Below are positions 41,039 through 51,472 of a stretch of DNA of 64,000 nt, piece after piece. Source of the DNA: Chrysochromulina tobinii (lineage: Eukaryota; Haptophyta; Prymnesiales; Chrysochromulinaceae); NCBI GenBank assembly GCA_001275005.1, contig JWZX01003249.1, positions 1 through 64,000 on the forward strand, given 5' to 3'. Under the pieces are notes generated by a model. The model did no database searches. It saw only the letters and a list, made by a program, of their open reading frames with translations, and had not been told where the DNA came from. The position numbers and the translations under genes are program-made. The number at the start of each line of letters is the position of its first letter. The stretch's first letter is position 1.

Positions 41039-41787
41039 TTCACAGGGATTATTTCACCATCGGTGTGGGCCGGATCTGCGGTGGACTGTGAGGCGACACA
41101 GTCGCGCGTCCGCAGGTTCGTGAGGCTAGACCACTCGCGTCAAATTACTACGTAGCACGTGCACATCAGTCGAGATATGCCTGATAGCAGGTCTAGCTAG
41201 CATGGCCTGCCTCGAGGCAACGGAGCAGGACCTGCTGCTGTGGATTCCAAGCAGTACGGTCTAGCTAGCATGGCGTGCCTCGGCTCATTCGCAGCCGCCC
41301 AACGGCACCGCTCCACAAGCGTACAACGGCACCGCTCGAAACCCGTGCGTCCGATCGCTCCCTTGTTTGGAAGGGTCCACTGTGGAACCTCCAAGCAAGG
41401 TGCAGGAGACGAGAGTACAGCAGAAGGAGGAGTTCATACCCATCCAAGCTTTAGTGTGCGCGAGCAGTCGTGTGCGAGGGGCAGTCGCGTGAACGTCGCG
41501 ATTTCGACGTGCTCCGTCGGCAGCGTCCAGGGTCCAATCAGGAACCGACGCTTTGGGCTGCCCCCCGAGCGCCTCCGTCGCCCTCTTCCCCGCGCAAAGG
41601 TCTGAGTATAGATGAGACTTAATAGATGTGAGCCGGCTCAGCCCGAGAACTCGTCCCCTAACGACTAACACACGCATTTGTCCGTTACTGGTGCCCTACA
41701 AGTTTGTCGGACTTCACTCTCTGCAGCCTCGGTCGGAACGTCGCGCTGCAGGCACGCACGGTCAAACCTCTATCTCTGCATCACACC
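40978..41787. other. Intergenic, about 810 bp, with short duplications
   Basis: It holds the 38-bp tandem repeat and a 24-bp direct repeat (41191-41214 and 41259-41282, one mismatch, including the palindromic CTAGCTAG). A repeated ACGGCACCGCTC near 41300-41335 is also present. No gene was recognised. The 3' part is the promoter side of the ODF3-like gene. Confidence 0.45.
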
Positions 41788-42958
41788 ATGGCGCAGAGGA
41801 ACCTACAGGGAAAGTCCATGTTTGGCTCGCAGCCGCTGAGTACTCGGCCCTCGCCAGCCAACTACGGTTTCGGCAGCAGCACACGCAACCACCGGAACCG
41901 GCTCTACATTGGCGAGATGTACGCCAAGACATCAAACATCTCGTGCACGCCCGGCCCGTGCTACGAGACGCAGGGGTCTATGGCGAGCCAGGCCGACAGC
42001 GGCAAGCTGTCGACGCCGCAGTGGCAGTTCGGCACCTCCCAGCGCTTCGCCAGCCCGCGTTCCACGCTGTCTGGAACCCCCGCACCGGGCACCTATGAGA
42101 GCGCGAGCTCCTTCCAGCGGCAGTCGCTCTCCCAGCGCACGAGCTTTCCGCGTTTCGGCTTCGGCACCGTTGACCGCGACATGGCGGCCAAGGTCCGGGT
42201 CTCCCCTCCCCGGCCCGCATGCGCCCTCTCTCGAGCTCACGCCCTCTCTCGAACTAACGCCGGCCTCTCGTCTATGGCCGCGCGCTGCAGGTCTTCATCT
42301 CGCCGAGCCACGCGTCCTCCTCGTTTGGGCGCTCCTCGCCCGGCCCAGCCGCCCCGTACATGCGCGAGACGGGGCTGGCGGGGTACAAGTTTGGGTTCGG
42401 AACCGAGGAGCGCTTCGGGCGGACGGCGAGACAGCTGCACGACGCGGCCGAGTCGCCCGGCCCTGGCTCGTACGAGGACAAGGGGGTGCTCGGCCAACAG
42501 TCCTCGAGCAAGCTCGACACCGTCGCGTCCTTCGGATTCGGCTCTTCGACGCGAGAGCATGTGGCTCGTGTCTTCTGCAACGACATGATGGCGCGCGCCT
42601 CGGGCAGAAGCGGAATGGGTGCACGCTCCCTTATTTGGAATCCCGACGCCTCCCGACGCCTCGCCCCCCCTCCCCTCCCTTCCATCCCCTTCCATCTCCT
42701 GGACCCCCGCCTCTGGCCTGAATGCGCCTCCGCTTCTGGCCCGCGCCTTCTCCTGACGCCTCTGCCGCCCCCCGCCCCCCCCCCCCGCCAGGCAACTTCA
42801 CGCCGGGTCCGCCCGCGTACAACATCCCCAACGGTATCGGCATCCAGCCGACGTCCCGCGGCCGTTCGGCACCGTCGTGGGGGTTCGGCAAGGACCGCCG
42901 TTACAAGGACAACACTTACGAGACCATCTCGCCTGGCCCGGGCGCGTACGCCACGTAG
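41788..42958 (+). CDS. STPGR-repeat (ODF3/SHIPPO/CIMAP-like) flagellar protein, three exons
   Basis: The ATG at 41788 has an ACCATGG context. Exons are 41788-42192, 42291-42618 and 42792-42958. Introns 42193-42290 (GT...CTGCAG, 98 nt, with a CTAAC branch-like motif) and 42619-42791 (GTGCAC...CCAG, 173 nt, pyrimidine-rich) join the three frames exactly into 299 aa. The protein carries repeated Pro-Gly-Pro motifs: C-T-P-G-P-C-Y-E, T-P-A-P-G-T-Y-E, S-P-G-P-G-S-Y-E, T-P-G-P-P-A-Y-N and the C-terminal S-P-G-P-G-A-Y. These alternate with F-G-F-G/W-G-F-G segments, the pattern of ODF3/SHIPPO proteins that bind axonemal microtubules. This supports a flagellated organism. Confidence 0.8.
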
Positions 42959-43952
42959 AGCGAGACCGAAAGCGCGGCTTACATGCCCGTCACGACGCCT
43001 TGCTGCTCGAGGGTGGAGATGCATGCTTCACAGTGAGGGTGGAGATGCATGCTTCACCCCTCAGTGAGGAGTCAGTGAGGCATGGGGGACGTGGGGTGTG
43101 GCGTCCGAGGAGCAGGAGCAGTGGCGGCGTTCACGGCGGCGCCCGCTCGAGGGAGAGTTTGCTCGTGATGACGTGACAGTGACGAAGCCGTGAGCGCCGA
43201 AGCCTCGGGTGTGGCATCCTTGGGTGACGCGAGAGAGGTCGCGAGCGATGAGATGCTGTGAGTCTGAGCGTGCTAGGGCTGGCGTCAAGAGGATACAATG
43301 AGCACTGTGAGCTCGACGAGGTTGGGGCCTGTGAGGTCAGCCCCAGAGAGCCATGGGCCCGATGATGGCCTCGGACGTCGGCGTGAGCTGTGAGACGACT
43401 TTATTGGGCGCATGTGCTTCAGATGTGCTCTTCATGTGGGACTGAGTGGAGACGCTTCGAGTGGAGGAATCTGGAGCGTGGAGGAGCATGCCATGATCGC
43501 TGTCAACTGCACCGTGACGAGAGGCGAGGCGGCTGTGTGTGTGGTGTTCAATGTGGTGTGTGTGGGCGCGTCAGATTCAACACGATAGAGGAGGGGCCGG
43601 ACCGCCGTAGGCCGCGGTGCGAGGTTCGGATACTTGTATATGGCTCAGCCTATACATGTATATATCCATATCCGAGGATCGATCCCGCAAGCGGCCGGAT
43701 GGCATCCAACTTCCAAGGATCCAAGCGGACGGCGCAACGAACGTCGAACCGCAAACGCGAAACGGCGCCACGCGACGTTGAAGCGTCGAAGTCGCGCGTT
43801 GCACGCGGACGCGGCCTGTGACCCTGTGTGAGAGGTCGGGGGCGCGACACCGGCGAGCGGCGGCCGGCGGCCCGTTGTGTGTCTTCATATGAATGAACCA
43901 GGGTGAGCGTTTTGAAGGACCATGACAGTCTCTAGCTCCTTCCCCTGAAAGA
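42959..43952. other. Intergenic, about 990 bp
   Basis: It contains two copies of a 23-bp repeat (43009-43031 and 43035-43057, including the palindromic ATGCAT) just after the ODF3-like stop. A TATACATGTATATA AT-rich stretch lies near 43648. No gene is supported. Confidence 0.45.
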
Positions 43953-45179
43953 ATGCTGCTACCTCGAGGCATCAAGCCGACCTTACCCGCCGAGGCCACA
44001 CCCAACCTTCACGCGACAGCGTCGAAGCCCACCTCTGATATCACGCGAATGTTCCTGCGCCGAGCTGCATCATCGGGCCTTGAAGGTTACATCGACGAAA
44101 GCGGCAAGGTCACATGGGGCAGGGAAGCCCTGAAGCTCACGAGGGAGCGCAGTCGGAGCAACATGATTGCTGAACACCGCGATGCGGTGAGCGTGGGCAT
44201 GCACCATGCGCGTGCCGTGCGCAAGGCTGTGCAAGAGGATTTGGAGGCCAAGTGCGCCGAGACGGGACACCAGTGTCCTTTCTTGCAGCATCGTTCACCG
44301 CCGCCAAAGCCTCCGCCTGCACCACCACCGGCCAAGTACGTGGCGCAACGGCCGGAGCCCAAGATCATGGCGCAGGCGGAAGAGCGCGCGGCGGCCGTGG
44401 AGGCGCAACGCTGGGCCCAGCCCTCAGTGACCACGTGGCGGCATGCGCCCACACACCTGGGGACTCGCGCGACGACGAACAAGGCCTGGCACGAGCGCCT
44501 CTCTCGCTCATACACGGCGGCGTCGGCGCAGCGGGCGCTTGGAGTGCCCGCCCACGTCAAGTGGTGGCGCGAGGGCGCTCAGGTGACGGTGGAAGGGGTT
44601 ACCATGGACGGGCAGGTGCTGGCGGTGGCAGAGGTGGCTGCCAAACTGGTGCAAAAGTCAACGCAGGCGTGGGTGGGGCATCTGCGCGAGCCACACGAAA
44701 CCCATGTCGCGAGGCGCACGCCCTCTCCTCCGGCGGACGACGGCGACGACGAAGAGGATGTCGACGCCGTGGACAATCCCACAGAGGTCGCGTGGTTCTA
44801 TCGGCAGCCTGCGATCGATGCGCCGGAAACTCCATGGGTTGAATCCAACGAAGGCTCGGCAGGGCACTCTAGTGAACGCGCGGTCCTTGGCGACCCAGCG
44901 GCCCCGTTACGACGACCAGCGCCCGTCCTCAAGCCACCCCGACGGCAAGCGCCGCATCTGCCGAGTGACGGCGGCACGCGACGTGAAGTGCCGCCACTGC
45001 CGAGCGAGCTATGGACAGGCTGGAGTGCGACGCGTGAAAACGAGGAGTTGCACCGCAACCTCGTGCGGGCCTTTGCAAAACGGACAGACCGGACCAGCGC
45101 CCGACCGGTCAAGCTGCAGCGCTCGGCGAGCGCAACGGCGAACACGCAAGCGCATGGCCGACCCATGAATTGGAGGTAG
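43953..45179 (+). CDS. Unknown hydrophilic protein
   Basis: The protein is 408 aa with ATG at 43953 (A at -3). It has no membrane segment. It has a Pro-rich linker (about residues 112-130), Trp-containing segments (H-V-K-W-W-R, Q-A-W-V-G-H-L) and an acidic patch D-D-G-D-D-E-E-D-V-D. A basic Ser/Pro-rich tail ends in N-W-R. Codon use looks like that of its neighbours. I do not recognise the family; it could be a structural or cytoskeletal protein. Confidence 0.5.
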   Translation: MLLPRGIKPTLPAEATPNLHATASKPTSDITRMFLRRAASSGLEGYIDESGKVTWGREALKLTRERSRSNMIAEHRDAVSVGMHHARAVRKAVQEDLEAKCAETGHQCPFLQHRSPPPKPPPAPPPAKYVAQRPEPKIMAQAEERAAAVEAQRWAQPSVTTWRHAPTHLGTRATTNKAWHERLSRSYTAASAQRALGVPAHVKWWREGAQVTVEGVTMDGQVLAVAEVAAKLVQKSTQAWVGHLREPHETHVARRTPSPPADDGDDEEDVDAVDNPTEVAWFYRQPAIDAPETPWVESNEGSAGHSSERAVLGDPAAPLRRPAPVLKPPRRQAPHLPSDGGTRREVPPLPSELWTGWSATRENEELHRNLVRAFAKRTDRTSARPVKLQRSASATANTQAHGRPMNWR

Positions 45180-45639
45180 GCCAGGCGATGCGCATCAGCG
45201 CGGAGGGGTTGGGCCCCGGCCCGCACCCGTGCGGGATTTCTGTGGGTCGCTCTGCTGGGCGTTCCGTCACTGGCGACTGGGACCAGAGAAAATTTCCGTT
45301 TTGAGAACTAGGGCGGTGTTGGAAAACTTCCGGCCTCCCAAGTTAAAAAACTTCCGCGCGGTCCCGGCGCCCAATTCCGATTCATAAGATTCGAGATGTG
45401 ACCATCCCGTCCCACTCAGAGCGCTCCGGGCGTGGGCTCGGTCGCGCAACGACAGCACGACGGACAATCATTGCCATGACCTCTCACGCAGGGTCGGGCA
45501 GGGAGTTCGCAGCTCCCTCTGTCAGACCCGCGCCCCCTGCCCCAGTTGGACTATTCGGCACGCGCAGCCCAACGCGGCGCGCGTCCTGCTGCTGCTCCTT
45601 GCCCAGCGGCGTGGAGGTCACTGCTACCTCCGCCATCGC
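45180..45639. other. Convergent intergenic region
   Basis: It lies between the stops of the unknown plus-strand gene and IFT122 (-). It is A/C-mixed with no clear signal or gene. Confidence 0.4.
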
Positions 45640-48600
45640 TCACGAGATGGGCGAGGGGGCTTGGAACCGCGGCTCGTTACCCATAATCGGAGCGTTGCGC
45701 GCGGCGACGGGGTAAGTGACGGCAGAGCCGTTGTCGGACGCGTCCGCCTTGGCGCGGCAGAAGGGGCACTTGCCGTTCTTCATCACGGCAAGCTCCCAAT
45801 CCTCCTCGTGGAAAAAATGGTTACACTCGTGGCAGCAGACGACGGGCACGTCGGGCAGCATGTTGCGGAAGAACTCGAGCGGGCGCGCGCTCGTCGGCCA
45901 CTGGAGCACAAAGACGTCCGCGGCGGACATCTGAAGCATCATCTCACGCGAGGCGATCGTGGGTGTGAAGCGGCCGGTCGGCTCAAACTCGAGCATCGCC
46001 TTTGTGAACGGGTCGTCAATGTCGACGACGCCCGCCGCCTCGGCCGCCTGTGCGTCGCCCGCGAGCGAGAGCGTCTGCACATCGGGCCCGTCGTTGCCCC
46101 ACGGGTTGTCGGGCCCGCGTGGGCGCGAAAGCTTGCGCGGCGGTGGTTCGCGGCGCAGCAGCGTCAGAGCCTCCATCTGCGTCATGTCGCGCGATGGTGT
46201 GAAGCGCACTAGCGGCAGCAGCTCGAAGTTGACGAAGCTGCGGATACACGGGTGGCCGCACGCAGTGCATTTGTCGCCGTTTTGGTTGAGCAGCGGGTTG
46301 ATCGTCTGGCATCGGAAGCACGAGGGCTGCAGCTCGTCCGCATCATTGGGCGGACGCGCGCGGATCGAGAGCGCGAACAAGTCCACCGGCTCGAACCACG
46401 CGGGCGGCACCTTGAACGTGTTGAGCTTCTCGAGCGCAAAGCGCGCAAGGCGGTTGGCGCCGAGCGCCTTCGACTGCTTGGCGAGCGCGAAAAGGCAGTA
46501 GGCCTTCGACACGCCAAACGGTGCGGGCTCACGGAGCAGCTGGGCGAGGAGAGTGCGCGAGATGTTGAAGACGGTGTCCGGCGTGAGCGCGGTGAACGGC
46601 TCGTCCGTGTACTTATGGATCGAGTTGTACGCGTAGTACTGCTCGGACATACGCCGGCAACGATCGAACTCTCGCAGCACCTCGGGGCCTGGGCGCTCGG
46701 GCGCGGCGGCGAGGGTCTCCGTGGCGAGCACCCACAGGTAGTGGCCCGCGTCTTGGTACCGGTGCTCGAGGACGGCATTGTGGATGAGCGTGCGCAGCAT
46801 CTCGAGCGACTTGGGCCCCTCGCCTGCCTGCTTGAAGGCCTCCTGGGCCTCCTCGAACCGGTCTGCGCCGATCAGCCACTGCGCATACGGCAGGTAGACC
46901 TTGGGAGCCAGCTTCGGGTGCTGCTCGATGAGCTTGAGGGCCTCATCCCACTGGCAGTGGTCCACCTGCAGGGTGAGCAACCCCTCGACGTCGCCCAGCT
47001 TGAGGAAGATATCCTTGGCGTGCCCGACCGCGGCGGGCTGCTGGATGCCGGCTGCCTTTTTGAGCTTGCTCATGAAACCACCCACCTTGAGCGCGCCCCC
47101 GAGCGAGATGGCCGGGGGCGGCGGCGGGGGCGGGGCTTCCTTGGCCGCCTTGCTCAGATATGCGAGGCACGCGCGCAGCTCGGCAGCCTGCGTCTTCGGG
47201 TCGAGCGTCTTGGACACGTCGGCAAGCTGGTCGTACCAGCCCTTACCGCCAAGGATGTGAATCGCCTTAATGATCTCGCCCGCCGCGATGTAGGTCTGGT
47301 ACGCGACGGACGTGTCGTTGGTCTCCTCCGCCCACCTCGCCTGCCGCTTGACGAGCTCCTGCGCGGCCTCGGGGCTGGCTGAGTGAGCGTACTGGCGCGC
47401 TTCTTCCCACTTGCGCAGGTCCGAGTACATGTCGATCGCCCGCTCGACGCGGTTCGCCTTGCAGAAGAGCCGGGCGGCCTCCTGCAGCTTGCCCTGGTAT
47501 GCGAGCACGGTCGCGATGAGCACCTGGTCGTCATGGCCAGGCTGGCGCCGCTCTGCCTCGAGGCGCGTGATGAGGTCGAGGTAGCGCGTGTCGCGCAGCC
47601 GCACGTACGCCTTGCGCGACACGTCGAGGGCGAGCGCCTTGAGCGACTCCTGCGCGAGCTGCTTCCAGTCGGCGTCCGTCACGCCGAGGCAAGCGACCAT
47701 GTACGCACCGGCAAAGTCACGCTTCTCAATGTAACGGTATAGAGTGGCCGACTGGGGCACGTCGATCGCCTGCAGCGCCACGTAGTTGAGCCCGTAGATG
47801 CGCGAGCCCTTGAACCCCACGACGACGCCCTGCATGCGCTGCTGGTGTACGGGGAACGAGCCGGTTTTGATCGAGAGCGTGCCGTGCCCGCTGAAACAGA
47901 GCATGTCCGGCACCTCGGTGTTCCACACGACGGCCTCGGCGTTCTGCTCCTCAGCAAGCGTCGCGCCGGTGAGCAGGTCGTACACGACGAGCGCCGCGTG
48001 GTCGTCCACAATGGCGAGCTTGTCGCGATGCATCGAGAGATCGAGACAGCGGATGGGCGCCGTGTGCTTGATGAGCGGCACCGGGAAAGGGTTGTCGATG
48101 AAGATCTGGACGACGGTGCCGTCGGCGCATCCCGCGACGAGGCCCTCGCGCCCCGGCGGGCCGCCCACGGGCTTGATGTACCGAATCACGTCCTCGAGCA
48201 CCCACTCGCGCTCGCGCACGTTGGTGAGCGAGTAGAGTTGCAGCTTCTTCTCGACGCAGAGCAGAAAGTGTTGGGAGGTCACCACGAGCAGGTTGCAGTC
48301 GACGTCGAGCTGTAGGCGCTCGACGGGCCGGTACGCGATTTCGCCACCCGCCTCGTCGGCCGAGAGCTCGTAGATGAGCAGCCGATCGGGCAGCTGCACC
48401 GCCAGTCTCTCCTTGTAGATCGCGATCTTACGCACATACGAGCGGCACTTGATGCGCACCTTGGACTCCGTCACCATGTTCTGCACGACCACGTCGGTCA
48501 TGTACTCGCGGTACGCGTAGCGCTCGCGGTAGAGGCCGTGCACCGTCAAAAACTTGAGCTGGTACAGCGAGATCGTGCCGTCGTTGCAGCCGATGGCCAC

Positions 48601-49434
48601 GTGATTCGCGTTCGGACGCGGCACGCAGCACCATACCCAGTCATCACGCTCGGCGATCGTCGTCAGACGAACACCCTCTTTAGTCCAAAGGGTGGCCTTA
48701 CGGTCAGAGCCGCCGACGCACAGGTACTCGCCGTTGGCGAAGTACGAGATGCACGCCGGGTCGTGCCCGAGCGCGCGGTCCTTGCCGTGCTGCGCGCCCG
48801 TTACGTCGTAAAACGAGAGCGTCTGGTCCCAGCATCCGACCGCGAGCAAGTTGGGGCTTTCGTCGCGCGACGGGTTCCACGCGAGCGACCAGATGGCCGC
48901 CTTGCGCTCAATGGAGGTTTTCTCCTTGCCTGCCTTGTCGCGGATAGATATGCTGCCGTCGAACATGCCGAGCGTGAGGACCGTTCCGTCCACGGTCCAG
49001 CTCATGCAGCAGATGCGCGACGACACCTTATGCTTCGCCACCGACTTTTGCTCGGGCGACCAGAGCCCGAAGTCGCTCGCGGTGCCCGAGGCGAGCTGCT
49101 GCGTGACCGGGTTATACGAGAGGCACTGGATCGCGTCATTGTGGCTGTACTTGAGGATACCCTCCGCCTTGTTCGTCCAGATGATGATTGTCTTGTCCTC
49201 GCCACCAGACGCGAAGCGCTTGCCGTCTTTGGCGTACGCGACGCAGTAGAGCGTCTTCTTGTGGCCTTTGAGAGAGTGCAGCAGATCGCCATCGATGCAA
49301 TCGTACATGAGCACGCGGCTCCCACACGCGGCGACGAGCTGCTTGCCGTCTGGACTGAAGGCGATGTCATAGATGCACGACTTGACCCCATCGCGCTCCG
49401 GCACCTTGTCCGACCAGGCGACGAGAGCGCGCAT
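45640..49434 (-). CDS. IFT122: Intraflagellar transport protein IFT122 homologue (IFT-A complex)
   Basis: The protein is 1,264 aa, a normal length for IFT122. I chose the ATG at 49434 because M-R-A-L-V-A-W matches the family's N-terminus; the frame is open 70 codons further upstream. The N-terminal WD40 propeller has Y-D-I-A-F-S-P-D-G-K-Q-L, K-D-G-K-R-F-A-S-G-G and S-D-F-G-L-W-S-P-E-Q-K-S-V. A second propeller spans about 330-620, and an alpha-solenoid follows to about 1060. The C-terminus holds two Cys-rich zinc-binding modules: C-F-R-C...C-T-A-C-G-H, and C-C-H-E-C...C-P-F-C. A Pro-rich insert P-P-P-P-P-P lies in the solenoid. IFT122 is a core retrograde intraflagellar transport subunit. The gene is uninterrupted and appears functional. 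Confidence 0.92.
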   Translation of the reverse strand: MRALVAWSDKVPERDGVKSCIYDIAFSPDGKQLVAACGSRVLMYDCIDGDLLHSLKGHKKTLYCVAYAKDGKRFASGGEDKTIIIWTNKAEGILKYSHNDAIQCLSYNPVTQQLASGTASDFGLWSPEQKSVAKHKVSSRICCMSWTVDGTVLTLGMFDGSISIRDKAGKEKTSIERKAAIWSLAWNPSRDESPNLLAVGCWDQTLSFYDVTGAQHGKDRALGHDPACISYFANGEYLCVGGSDRKATLWTKEGVRLTTIAERDDWVWCCVPRPNANHVAIGCNDGTISLYQLKFLTVHGLYRERYAYREYMTDVVVQNMVTESKVRIKCRSYVRKIAIYKERLAVQLPDRLLIYELSADEAGGEIAYRPVERLQLDVDCNLLVVTSQHFLLCVEKKLQLYSLTNVREREWVLEDVIRYIKPVGGPPGREGLVAGCADGTVVQIFIDNPFPVPLIKHTAPIRCLDLSMHRDKLAIVDDHAALVVYDLLTGATLAEEQNAEAVVWNTEVPDMLCFSGHGTLSIKTGSFPVHQQRMQGVVVGFKGSRIYGLNYVALQAIDVPQSATLYRYIEKRDFAGAYMVACLGVTDADWKQLAQESLKALALDVSRKAYVRLRDTRYLDLITRLEAERRQPGHDDQVLIATVLAYQGKLQEAARLFCKANRVERAIDMYSDLRKWEEARQYAHSASPEAAQELVKRQARWAEETNDTSVAYQTYIAAGEIIKAIHILGGKGWYDQLADVSKTLDPKTQAAELRACLAYLSKAAKEAPPPPPPPAISLGGALKVGGFMSKLKKAAGIQQPAAVGHAKDIFLKLGDVEGLLTLQVDHCQWDEALKLIEQHPKLAPKVYLPYAQWLIGADRFEEAQEAFKQAGEGPKSLEMLRTLIHNAVLEHRYQDAGHYLWVLATETLAAAPERPGPEVLREFDRCRRMSEQYYAYNSIHKYTDEPFTALTPDTVFNISRTLLAQLLREPAPFGVSKAYCLFALAKQSKALGANRLARFALEKLNTFKVPPAWFEPVDLFALSIRARPPNDADELQPSCFRCQTINPLLNQNGDKCTACGHPCIRSFVNFELLPLVRFTPSRDMTQMEALTLLRREPPPRKLSRPRGPDNPWGNDGPDVQTLSLAGDAQAAEAAGVVDIDDPFTKAMLEFEPTGRFTPTIASREMMLQMSAADVFVLQWPTSARPLEFFRNMLPDVPVVCCHECNHFFHEEDWELAVMKNGKCPFCRAKADASDNGSAVTYPVAARNAPIMGNEPRFQAPSPIS

Positions 49435-49905
49435 CGCGGCAGAGGCGACGACGCCCGAGGGACACGGTGGTCTTCGGTGGCCGAGCGGACGCGACGGGAG
49501 CGCGGGCGGTGGCCCGACAGAACCAGCGGCTCCGGCAGCAAAGAGCGTTGCCCACTCGCGTCTAATCTTACTGGAAAATGAATTTCCGCGAGACGCCAAG
49601 GGGCTGGCCCTTGAGAAGCCGCTGCATTCATGGAGAAAAGTCAAGTCAAGTCACTTCATAAACAACAGATTGAAGTGACTTCACTTGACTTTTGACTTGA
49701 GTCCGCGTGTGGAGGCTCTCGGAACGGAATTAAATCTGTGACGGTGTCAAATCCGAACACTACGTGCACATGTGAATGGTCATGCTGAGGGACTCACAAA
49801 TTGTGCCGTTTCTTCGAAACAAATTAGGTTTGTGTGGAGGCGCGGCGGCGTTTCGTCTTTGGCGAAGCATGGCAGCGCACTGGTGAAGCGCTTCGAATCG
49901 ACACG
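49435..49905. promoter_or_regulatory. Divergent intergenic region of IFT122 and the armadillo gene
   Basis: It is 471 bp between two divergent start codons and contains the hairpin at 49637-49700. It presumably holds both promoters; no specific promoter element is recognised. Confidence 0.45.
49637..49700. repeat. Intergenic hairpin sharing the loop CATAAACAACAGA
   Basis: The left arm of GTCAAGTCAAGTCACTTCA type (about 49639-49658) pairs with TGAAGTGACTT and further GACTT repeats (49671-49697). The 13-nt loop motif is at 49657-49669 and is identical to that of the hairpin at 27837-27849, although the stems differ. Confidence 0.65.
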
Positions 49906-50757
49906 ATGCAGAAGAAGAAAAAGGAGGCGAAGAAGAAGGAACCGGACCCTGAGCTTGCGGCGGCACTCGCCGGGCTCCAGGACGACCCGAACATGCCGAC
50001 GAGCTCCGACGGCAAAGCGGCGGCGGCCTTTGCGCTTGGCAGCCTTTTGAGTTGCTCGGATGTGTTCAGGCAGGATGCAATCGCCGCCGGCTGCCTCGTT
50101 CCACTCGTGACCATGCTCGAGAAGGGCACAGAACGCGAAAAGGAGGCCGCGGCATTCGCGCTGCGCGGCCTCTCCACGAATATGTGTGTGTACACTCTCC
50201 GCGGCATGCCTTTTGCAGGTAAGTTGTCCCCTTCGACGTATCCGGTGGTCGGTGACAGCCCGACGGCGATCGTAAGCGCCAACGCCGTCGCGCCGTTGGT
50301 CGCGCTGCTGCAAAGGGACGGCACGACTTGTGCCCAGAAGGAGCATGCTGCTGCGGCGCTGTGCAACATCTCCACAAAGGCGCCGTTTCGAGCCGCAATC
50401 GCCGCGGCAGGCGCCATCGTGCCTTTGGTTGAGCTCATTCGCAAAGGGCCGGAAGACGTGGCGGCTGCTGCGGCCTTCGCGATCGGAAGCCTCGCGTTTG
50501 GTTCCGCGGCCAACCGAGCCCAAATCATGGACGCCGACGGACGAAGATGGCTAGAGGCCTTGCTCGCGCGTGAGGTCGTTGATGGCATCGACATTGAGAA
50601 GCGGCAGAGAATCGTCGCGTACGCGCTGGGGGAGCTGGATCCCCACGTCGTGGCAGCGCGCGAGAAGGCGAAGGCGGACGTGTTGGCAGCGGCGGCGGAG
50701 GCGGCGAGAGCTGGCGATGATGGCAAGAAGGATGCAAAGAAGGGAAAGAAAAAGTAG
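49906..50757 (+). CDS. Armadillo-repeat protein
   Basis: The protein is 283 aa with ATG at 49906 (A at -3). It has a basic N-terminus M-Q-K-K-K-K. Armadillo units are recognisable: A-A-A-F-A-L-G-S-L-L, G-C-L-V-P-L-V-T-M-L, A-V-A-P-L-V-A-L-L, A-A-A-A-L-C-N-I-S and G-A-I-V-P-L-V-E-L-I. The tail is Lys-rich. The second repeat is interrupted by about 25 residues. A GT...AG segment of 75 nt (50184-50258) would remove exactly this insert in frame, and a GTAAGT also lies inside, so an intron is plausible. Protein-interaction role by family; partners unknown. Confidence 0.7.
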   Translation: MQKKKKEAKKKEPDPELAAALAGLQDDPNMPTSSDGKAAAAFALGSLLSCSDVFRQDAIAAGCLVPLVTMLEKGTEREKEAAAFALRGLSTNMCVYTLRGMPFAGKLSPSTYPVVGDSPTAIVSANAVAPLVALLQRDGTTCAQKEHAAAALCNISTKAPFRAAIAAAGAIVPLVELIRKGPEDVAAAAAFAIGSLAFGSAANRAQIMDADGRRWLEALLAREVVDGIDIEKRQRIVAYALGELDPHVVAAREKAKADVLAAAAEAARAGDDGKKDAKKGKKK

Positions 50758-51472
50758 CGTAATTAAAGTTTAAACGTGTAGGACTGCCGCGAGCCTCAGT
50801 CGACGTATACGTCGCGGTTCCGACTTGTCCGTCTGTAAGACCTTTCTTGGATATATACAAATTCAAATCACACAGTCTTTATCAGCATATACGATATAGC
50901 GGCTCAGATCGGTTGAGATCGCATTAGGACGCTTTTGACTTTTATATTAAATGTCTAAAATCTAATCCGCATACCGCGAGCTACCGGGGATTCACGAGCA
51001 GCCACACGTCGGGGGCGAGAGCGAGCAACAGACACGACATTCACATTCACGTCCATTCACGCACATGCAGCCGCTTCAAACCACAATGGCGGGTACCAGG
51101 CGCGGGGGCGGTTTCGAGATGGGCGCCATACAGCGGCCCATGGAGCATGTGTGGTGCGGCTTCACTTTAGCTTCACTTGTGAGAAGGTCTTTTGGCGTGA
51201 TGCTCAAGCAAGCAAGCTAGTTAGTCGAAAACAACACAAGTACACCTAAACGAGCGCAATCGAATACCCCTGTAACCAGCGGAGTAGGAAAGGGTGGGCG
51301 GAGAAGATGATATGATGCTCAAGATGTGGCGGCTGGCGGATGAGGTGTGTTTTTTGAGAAATGAAACAATCTTGATGCAATGCGTTTGGTCAACTTTTGG
51401 AGCGTTTTGGGGGATGCGCACCACATATGAGATCGGATTCTTCGCGGGTTTTTCGCGCAAGGATTCGCCTTG
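50758..51472. other. Intergenic, about 715 bp
   Basis: AT-richer patches occur just after the armadillo gene and at 50870-50965. No RNA gene, repeat or ORF is supported. Confidence 0.4.

Noticed and set aside
48538-49581. 347-codon plus-strand ORF opposite IFT122
   Set aside because: IFT122 on the minus strand is unmistakable; this is a codon-bias shadow.
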